Below are positions 59,441 to 64,000 of a stretch of 64,000 nucleotides of DNA, piece after piece. The stretch is from XN24 sp035514535 (GTDB lineage: Bacteria; Pseudomonadota; Gammaproteobacteria; Steroidobacterales; XN24), in assembly GCA_035514535.1 (NCBI GenBank), contig DATKAZ010000067.1:1-64000 (forward strand). Direction: 5' to 3'. Position 1 is the first letter of the stretch; each line of letters opens with the position of its first letter. The position numbers were made by a program, and so were the translations under genes. The notes below the pieces were generated by a model. The model was not told where the DNA came from, did not search any database, and saw only the letters and a program-made list of their open reading frames with translations.

Positions 59441-59758
59441 GTGGCAGGGCCAGGGTCGTACCATGCGCTCGGCCGGCCCGAGGATTCCGACGACGCGTTG
59501 CAGGGCGTGATGAGGCAAGAAAAGGAATGGGCCTATTACATCGCCGCCGTGCTGGCCTTCCGCGGCGAGTCAGACCTTGCCTTCGAGTGGCTGGCCAAGT
59601 CGGTTGAGTACAACAGCCCGGGCTTGCAGGGCATCATCGTGAATCCGCTGTTCGCGTGCCTGCATGGCGACCCTCGCTGGCAGCCATTCCTGGAGTCGAT
59701 CGGTAAATCGTCCCGCCAGCTGGACGCGATTGAATTCAGGTTTACTTTCGCCGGGTGA
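59441..59758 (+). pseudogene. C-terminal remnant of a TPR-repeat protein
   Basis: A 105-residue frame. YHALGRPEDSDDALQGVMRQ, EWAYYIAAVLAFRGESDLAF, EWLAKSVEYNSPGLQGIIVN, PLFACLHGDPRWQPFLESIG is the typical end of large TPR proteins (often with an adenylate-cyclase or TolB-like front). Similarity starts at once, with no upstream domain or start signal, so the 5' part is lost. It lies inside the three-copy Cys-motif region and suggests past rearrangement. Confidence 0.6.
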
Positions 59759-59795
59759 GGCGCATCGGCCGCGGAATCAAGGAATTGCCTGGGAC

Positions 59796-60182
59796 TTAAA
59801 GGAAGCGAGCGTCCTTGGTCGCCGCAGTCACGACGAAGACTCGATCATTGTTGCTTTCCGGATCGGCGGGAAACACGAAGAAGCCCGGCCGGTTCGGTGT
59901 GAACCCCTGCGAATAGCCGACCAGGACCTCCCCGTCATTGAAGTCCACCTGGATCTTCTTGCCCAGCCCGGTCCGCTCAACATCGCTGCGCTCCCGGTAG
60001 GCGGGATCACCGTCAAAGCCCTTCACGAAGAACACGGCCTTGAGGCCCGAAAGCAGGATCTCCCGCACTTCCCCCGTGTCCTTGTCGGTCAGGTGGAACT
60101 TGTCCTTGTTCGGGAAAAAATTGTTCGTGATTCCCTTCAGCACGTTTCCGCCGGGAAAATGAATTACTACCGTATTCCGCAT
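59796..60182 (-). CDS. Conserved protein of unknown function
   Basis: 128 residues from MRNTVVIHFPGGNVLKGITN. The features NNFFPNKDKFHLTDKDTGEV, SGLKAVFFVKGFDGDPAYRE, GKKIQVDFNDGEVLVGYSQG and FFVFPADPESNNDRVFVVTA suggest two related beta units, each with an h-h-F-x-D/G-G-x-hL-x-G-Y/I pattern. I recall such domains as common and uncharacterised in proteobacteria (possibly DUF6982-like), sometimes near c-di-GMP genes. Cytoplasmic, no signal. The upstream extension is rejected since similarity starts at MRNT. Confidence 0.68.
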   Translation of the reverse strand: MRNTVVIHFPGGNVLKGITNNFFPNKDKFHLTDKDTGEVREILLSGLKAVFFVKGFDGDPAYRERSDVERTGLGKKIQVDFNDGEVLVGYSQGFTPNRPGFFVFPADPESNNDRVFVVTAATKDARFL

Positions 60183-60403
60183 GGGCGCTCCACCTCCAGA
60201 GACGAAAATGCTAGCTGCCGGACGGCTGCAAAATCCGGAACCAGGCCGCATTATTCAAGCTGCGGAGGCGTCCCACGCGCTGGCCGCTTAGCAAGGGTGA
60301 TCATTCCTGTATAGTTGGGCCGATCAAGACAAGTCCTGCCGGACATCGCTACAACATCAACAACACGGGCGGCGCGGCGGCGGCGCCTGCCAGGAGAGTC
60401 CAG

Positions 60404-60889
60404 GTGACAAGGTTTATTGCTTGCTTGACGGGCGCCGTATTGCTGGTGGCGTCGACGAACGCACTTGCCGCAGATTCCACGGGCCGCTATTTCGAACACA
60501 CCACGTCCGAGACCGCAACGACGCTGCCCGACGGGCGCACCTCACTCATTTACAGCGCGAAGCAGCATTCGATTTCCGACAAGGCGGACGATCCGTTCAA
60601 CGAGGCGTCGAGCGACTGCTTCGGCCGGATCATTCTCTCCAAGGACGGAGGCGTACTGTCCGGTAGCGGCATGTGCTTCACGAAGGATGCCAGCGGCGAT
60701 GGACTCAACCACGCGTGGAAGGTCGAGGCGGTCGGCACGTCAGAGTGCCCTGGCATGTGCGGGAGCTTCCGCATCGTGGATGCCTTCGGAAAATTCAAGG
60801 GAACGACCGGCAGCGGGACCTGGACGCGCACGCATGAATTCAGCGACGGCACCGCCGGCACGTACAAGAGCACGTACACGAGAAAGTAG
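60404..60889 (+). CDS. Secreted protein of unknown function (GTG start)
   Basis: 161 residues starting at GTG 60404, with AGGAGAG 5-6 bases upstream. Signal peptide MTRFIACLTGAVLLVASTNA ending near ALA. The mature part is polar and beta-rich, with cysteines in SSDCFGRIIL, GMCFTKD and SECPGMCGSFR, probably disulfide bonded, and a repeated GTxGSGTWT end (KGTTGSGTWTRTHEF). Periplasmic or secreted; family not recognised. Divergent from the gene at 60182 with 221 bp between. Confidence 0.65.
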   Translation: MTRFIACLTGAVLLVASTNALAADSTGRYFEHTTSETATTLPDGRTSLIYSAKQHSISDKADDPFNEASSDCFGRIILSKDGGVLSGSGMCFTKDASGDGLNHAWKVEAVGTSECPGMCGSFRIVDAFGKFKGTTGSGTWTRTHEFSDGTAGTYKSTYTRK

Positions 60890-60920
60890 GCCTGGCGGAT
60901 GAACGCGGCGCAAAGGCCGC

Positions 60921-61289
60921 TCAACCAGCCTCCAGATCCGTGGCACGCCGCCCCGGGGCTGTAGGATTGCGACGCTCGCCGGACTTGCCGACCATACCGC
61001 TCGACAGTCCAATTCCCAGGTCCGCTGCCCGCCGGACATTGGTCCTGCGGTCTGCGTATCGCCGGTAAGTGCATTTGCACCTCGGCAGGTCGCAATCTCG
61101 CAATGGGATCAAGGGTACTTCGGCGGACAGGAAGCGCTTCCCGGCAATCGAGCGCGCGGCATTACAGCTTGAGGACTTTTGCGGGATGATTTCGGCGCCG
61201 CTGAACTGACGTGTCTGCGCGGGCCGCTCGGACCGATCTGCGGCGAGTTTCCCGGCCTTCGGGCGAGTGAACCAGGAGAACAGTTCCAT
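60921..61289 (-). CDS. Cys-motif small protein, paralogue C
   Basis: 122 residues starting MELFSWFTRPKAGK. The shared block SSSCNAARSIAGKRFLSAEV, PLIPLRDCDLPRCKCTYRRY, ADRRTNVRRAADLG and tail PGRRATDLEAG align along the full length with paralogues A and B. It lies 1.6 kb from them, separated by the TPR remnant and two unknown genes. It is closest to A in ARSIAGKRFLS/EVPL and to B in PLRDC and CTYRRY. Confidence 0.72.
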   Translation of the reverse strand: MELFSWFTRPKAGKLAADRSERPAQTRQFSGAEIIPQKSSSCNAARSIAGKRFLSAEVPLIPLRDCDLPRCKCTYRRYADRRTNVRRAADLGIGLSSGMVGKSGERRNPTAPGRRATDLEAG

Positions 61290-61394
61290 GGGGAGCCCCT
61301 GTGGCTGCTGCCGGCATGCGCCGGCATTTCTTACCTCCCCCCAAATAAGAACTTAGTCAGGTCCACGGGCAGACGCAAGTCCGCGGGATATAAG

Positions 61395-62351
61395 TTATTG
61401 AAAGTGACAGGGCAGGGGCGCGCGCTCGGGCATCTCGCTCGTCGCTTCGCGCAGGTTGGGTGGCAGTACGTTGTGGATGGTGGTGGCGGCGACGGCCGCG
61501 TGCCCCACCGCCACCGAGATCTGGTTGATCGCACTGACCACGTCGCCGATCGCATACAGGCCATCGACCGAGGTCATCTGTTCCGGGTTCACCACCAGTT
61601 CGTTGTCCTTGTCCACGCGCGCGCCCAGCGCGATGGCCAAAGTCGCCTGCGAGCGACTGCCCAGGACCGGGTAGATCGTGTCGAAGTCGCGACGCTCACC
61701 GTTCGCGTCGACGAAGCCACAGCGCGTCCCGTCGAACAGCAAGTCACGAGGCTTCTTCATGAGCGCGATGCCGCAGTCTTCAGCACGCTGGCGCAGCTCC
61801 GCATCCATTTCCGCGTCGTCGCTCTGCACCAGCGTCACCGTCGCCGAATACGTGCGCATGAACTTGGCATGTTCGAACGTCGAACGCAGCGGTCCATACA
61901 CCGCGAGGTCGTCGTCGCTGGCCTCGAAGCCGTCGCAGATCGCGCACAGGCGCATCGCCCCGCAGTCGATCGCCTCTTCCACCCAGGGCTGCGGCGGCAG
62001 CACGTCCTCGATCCCGGTTGCGAGCAGTACCGTGCGTCCGTGGTACTGCCCGCCCCGGGTGTCGGTCACCCGGAAGCCACCCTCCAGGCACTCCAGCCGC
62101 GACGCCGTGGCCCGGATCACCGTGGTGCCGTAATCCACTGCTTGAGTGCGCAGGCGCTCCAGCAACTCATCGCCGCTCACCCCGTCCGGAAACCCCGGGC
62201 AGTTGTGGCTGCGCGGAATCCAGCGCGCGCGGCTGTTACCGGCATCGAGCACGGTCACGTTGCGGTGGAACCTGTTGAGGTACAGCGCGGCGGTCATGCC
62301 GGCGGGGCCGGCGCCGATGACGACACAACCCTTGAATTCGAGATCCTGCAT
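61395..62351 (-). CDS. Thioredoxin-reductase-like FAD/NAD(P)H oxidoreductase
   Basis: 318 residues. FAD site VVIGAGPAGMTAALYLNRFH at the N terminus, a CxxC in MRLCAICDGFEASDDDLAVY at the place of the TrxR disulfide, and the second FAD motif SVDGLYAIGDVVSAINQISV. The NADP-loop region lacks the usual GxGxxA motif (DLAVYGPLRSTFEHAKFMRT), so it may not accept NADPH in the normal way. It resembles the TrxR-like group acting on other partners. Single gene; divergent from the YihY gene with 226 bp between. Confidence 0.85.
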   Translation of the reverse strand: MQDLEFKGCVVIGAGPAGMTAALYLNRFHRNVTVLDAGNSRARWIPRSHNCPGFPDGVSGDELLERLRTQAVDYGTTVIRATASRLECLEGGFRVTDTRGGQYHGRTVLLATGIEDVLPPQPWVEEAIDCGAMRLCAICDGFEASDDDLAVYGPLRSTFEHAKFMRTYSATVTLVQSDDAEMDAELRQRAEDCGIALMKKPRDLLFDGTRCGFVDANGERRDFDTIYPVLGSRSQATLAIALGARVDKDNELVVNPEQMTSVDGLYAIGDVVSAINQISVAVGHAAVAATTIHNVLPPNLREATSEMPERAPLPCHFQ

Positions 62352-62577
62352 TGCCTGCCTCGGGATGCGAGCGACCGCTCAGCGCAAGGGTGCGCCGGCG
62401 ACATGGTGACTCTAGAATCGCATCACTTAATCCCGGCGATCGGTGCCCTGGACCACAGAAATACTCCAATCTGCCGAAACGCACCGGCGAGAATCGCGAA
62501 ACAAGAGCGTTCGACCCTGTGCAGCCCCCAGACCAGCTCCGCAAGAGTGGGCATGCTATGCGGTATTCTCAGGAGAC

Positions 62578-63534
62578 ATGAGCAGCGCGGCATCAGACGG
62601 GCCTCGGCCCATCATTGGCTATTGGGCAGGCATCCTCGCCAGCGCAGGCCGCAACTGGCTGGAAAGCCAGGCTTTCATCTATGCTGCCGCGCTGGCCTTC
62701 TTCACTGTGTTCTCGATTGCGCCGGTGATGATCATCGCCGTGACCGTGGTTGGGCTGGTCCTGGGCGACCAGGCCGCGGAGGGTCAGATCATGACCCAGC
62801 TCGAGGACGCGATTGGTCCCGAGGCGGCCGAGGTCGTCGAGACGGCCGTGATCAATTCACAGATCGACCAGAGCGGGCTGCTGCCTACTATCGTCGGCAT
62901 CGCGGCAATCCTGATCGGTGCCTCGACGGTATTTGCGCAGATGCAGCAATCGCTGAACCGGATCTGGGATGTGGCGGCACGGCCGACGCGAAACAGCATG
63001 ATGCTGTTTATTCGCTCCCGGGTGCTGTCGCTGACCATCGTATTGGCGATTGGCTTCATCCTGCTGGTCTCACTGCTGTTGAGCGTGGCGCTGCGCACGG
63101 TAATGGTGTTCGCCGAGCAGTGGCTGCCGATGCCGGGGTTCGTGCTGATCGGCTTGGAGATTGTGCTGTCATTGACCGTCGTCACGCTGCTGTTCGCGGC
63201 CATGTTCCGCATCCTGCCGGACGTCATCCTGAGGTGGACGGATGTGCTGCTGGGTGCACTGCTCACAGCCGTGCTGTTCACACTTGGGCGCTCGCTCATC
63301 GCGATGTACCTGGCGAATACCGCGACTGCGTCGACCTACGGCGCGGCAGGCTCGCTGGTGCTGTTGCTGCTCTGGGTAAACTATTCGTCGCTGATACTGC
63401 TGTTTGGCGCGGCATTCACGCGCGCGCACCTGGAGGCCCGCGGTCTGCCCGTGCGACCACGCTCCACCGCCGTGTGTGTGCACCGCGAACTCATCGACGA
63501 TCCGCCGGACGCGCGCCGGCGACATGGTGGCTGA
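62578..63534 (+). CDS. YihY/BrkB-family inner-membrane protein
   Basis: 318 residues, about six membrane helices. Family features: RNWLESQAFIYAAALAFFTV, FSIAPVMIIAVTVVGLVLGD, STVFAQMQQSLNRIWDVAAR, and TYGAAGSLVLLLLWVNYSSL, ILLFGAAFTRAHLE. Function in general is unknown; formerly labelled ribonuclease BN or serum resistance. ATG 62578 has AGGAGA directly before it with a short spacing. Its end overlaps the convergent esterase gene by 44 bp. Confidence 0.9.
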   Translation: MSSAASDGPRPIIGYWAGILASAGRNWLESQAFIYAAALAFFTVFSIAPVMIIAVTVVGLVLGDQAAEGQIMTQLEDAIGPEAAEVVETAVINSQIDQSGLLPTIVGIAAILIGASTVFAQMQQSLNRIWDVAARPTRNSMMLFIRSRVLSLTIVLAIGFILLVSLLLSVALRTVMVFAEQWLPMPGFVLIGLEIVLSLTVVTLLFAAMFRILPDVILRWTDVLLGALLTAVLFTLGRSLIAMYLANTATASTYGAAGSLVLLLLWVNYSSLILLFGAAFTRAHLEARGLPVRPRSTAVCVHRELIDDPPDARRRHGG

Positions 63535-64000
63535 AGAATCGCATCATTTCCCGGCTGGCGTCAGGTCCCTGCGGATCGGTGTATGAACCGGCGTCGCTGC
63601 CCCCGGACCAGGCGTGCCCGACACCGTGCAGCAGCCAGTGTTCGAGGATGGGCGTGCCTTCGGCATCAACTTCGACCGTGATCGTGTAATCGCGTCCGCC
63701 CGATGCGTGGCCCCGGCGCGAACTGGACGCCAGCTGCGCGCCGCCGCGGGCCTGCGACAGCACCTGCCGCGCGTTGACCGGGCTCACAGTGCGGTCCTGG
63801 TCGCCATGGAAGACTATGGTCGGCACCGGCGCGGCAGTGTAGCCGGGGTTGGCGCTGCCGCCCTGGCGCATCGCCGCGAATGCCGACGCCACGTCGCTGG
63901 CTGCCCCACAGGCCAGGCCCGAATGCACGCCCGCGGCGGCGAACAGCTCCGGATACGCGCGCGCCACGATCACCGCCGCGGCAGCCCCGGCCGACAGCCC
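63491..64000 (-). CDS. PHB-depolymerase/feruloyl-esterase-like hydrolase, 3' part (5' truncated by window edge)
   Basis: The frame runs off the right end; 169 codons are visible. The catalytic triad is present: nucleophile in GLSAGAAAAV at the edge (Ser codon 63992-63994), Asp in VFHGDQDRTVSP, His in LLHGVGHAWSGG. FAAAGVHSGLACGAASDVAS and MRQGGSANPGY are typical of the extracellular poly(3-hydroxybutyrate) depolymerase and esterase family. Substrate could be short polyester or a feruloyl ester. N-terminal signal not visible. Confidence 0.85.
   Translation of the reverse strand, partial: GLSAGAAAAVIVARAYPELFAAAGVHSGLACGAASDVASAFAAMRQGGSANPGYTAAPVPTIVFHGDQDRTVSPVNARQVLSQARGGAQLASSSRRGHASGGRDYTITVEVDAEGTPILEHWLLHGVGHAWSGGSDAGSYTDPQGPDASREMMRFFSHHVAGARPADRR

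Noticed and set aside
58443..61289. Cys-motif genes as antisense shadows of plus-strand frames
   Set aside because: Rejected as an explanation because all three align with each other along their length at the protein level, which chance antisense frames would not do.

Overview
The window is GC-rich (roughly two-thirds G+C by eye), densely packed chromosomal DNA from a Gram-negative bacterium, most likely an environmental gammaproteobacterium. Supporting signs are lipoprotein signal peptides, a type II secretion (Gsp) operon, the gammaproteobacterial order fabD-fabG-acpP-fabF-pabB-pabC-mltG-tmk-holB-pilZ, a FadI/FadJ-type beta-oxidation pair with a PsrA-like regulator, and an AddB-like/AddA-like nuclease-helicase pair. 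No rRNA, tRNA, CRISPR array, prophage or intact IS element was recognised.

Layout. 1-1000: the 3' end of an Rhs-type gene, a small membrane protein that may be its immunity partner, and an AT-rich spacer. 1001-3827: sodC coupled to an exported protein, then an AbgT transporter. 3834-11618: an envelope-stress block of DUF4398 and OmpA lipoproteins, a shortened CsbD-like peptide, a YpfJ protease, small membrane proteins, a BON-domain lipoprotein, an M48 protease and two tandem Crp/Fnr regulators. A short dyad (consensus GTRCG-NNNG-CGYAC-MGAY) occurs in four non-coding stretches of this block and may define a local regulon. 11736-19594: an ABC-F ATPase, an orphan decaheme OmcA/MtrC-type cytochrome with its own terminator, and divergent YfcC-like and AbgT transporters. 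19608-21118: a GGGGACACTGCTT repeat, an S1/P1 nuclease and an MlaC-like protein. 21235-30261: the glycogen/maltodextrin operon glgP-glgB-glgX-malQ. 30296-36299: an AddB-like/AddA-like double-strand-break repair pair. 36302-41838 (minus strand): gspG-H-I-J-K-L-M-N. 41997-50585: fatty-acid synthesis, folate, cell wall and replication genes ending in pilZ. 50592-55861 (minus strand): a double cNMP-domain/rhodanese fusion, then a PsrA-like regulator with fadI and fadJ and a PsrA-type operator. 55975-61289: an EEP nuclease, a stand-alone TIR-like protein, an alcohol dehydrogenase, three paralogous small Cys-motif proteins, a TPR gene remnant and two proteins of unknown function. 61395-64000: a thioredoxin-reductase-like flavoprotein, a YihY/BrkB membrane protein and the 3' part of a PHB-depolymerase-like esterase.

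How the genes work together. Most of the core is housekeeping in tightly overlapping operons (ATGA, GTGA and 8-bp overlaps). The less ordinary content is the stress block with its shared dyad and a possible small RNA or microprotein between the BON and M48 genes, the three-copy Cys-motif family at 58.4-61.3 kb, the orphan decaheme cytochrome, and several stand-alone signalling or conflict proteins (TIR-like, cNMP-rhodanese, Rhs tail). Function calls rest on reading motifs by eye. No database search was run.
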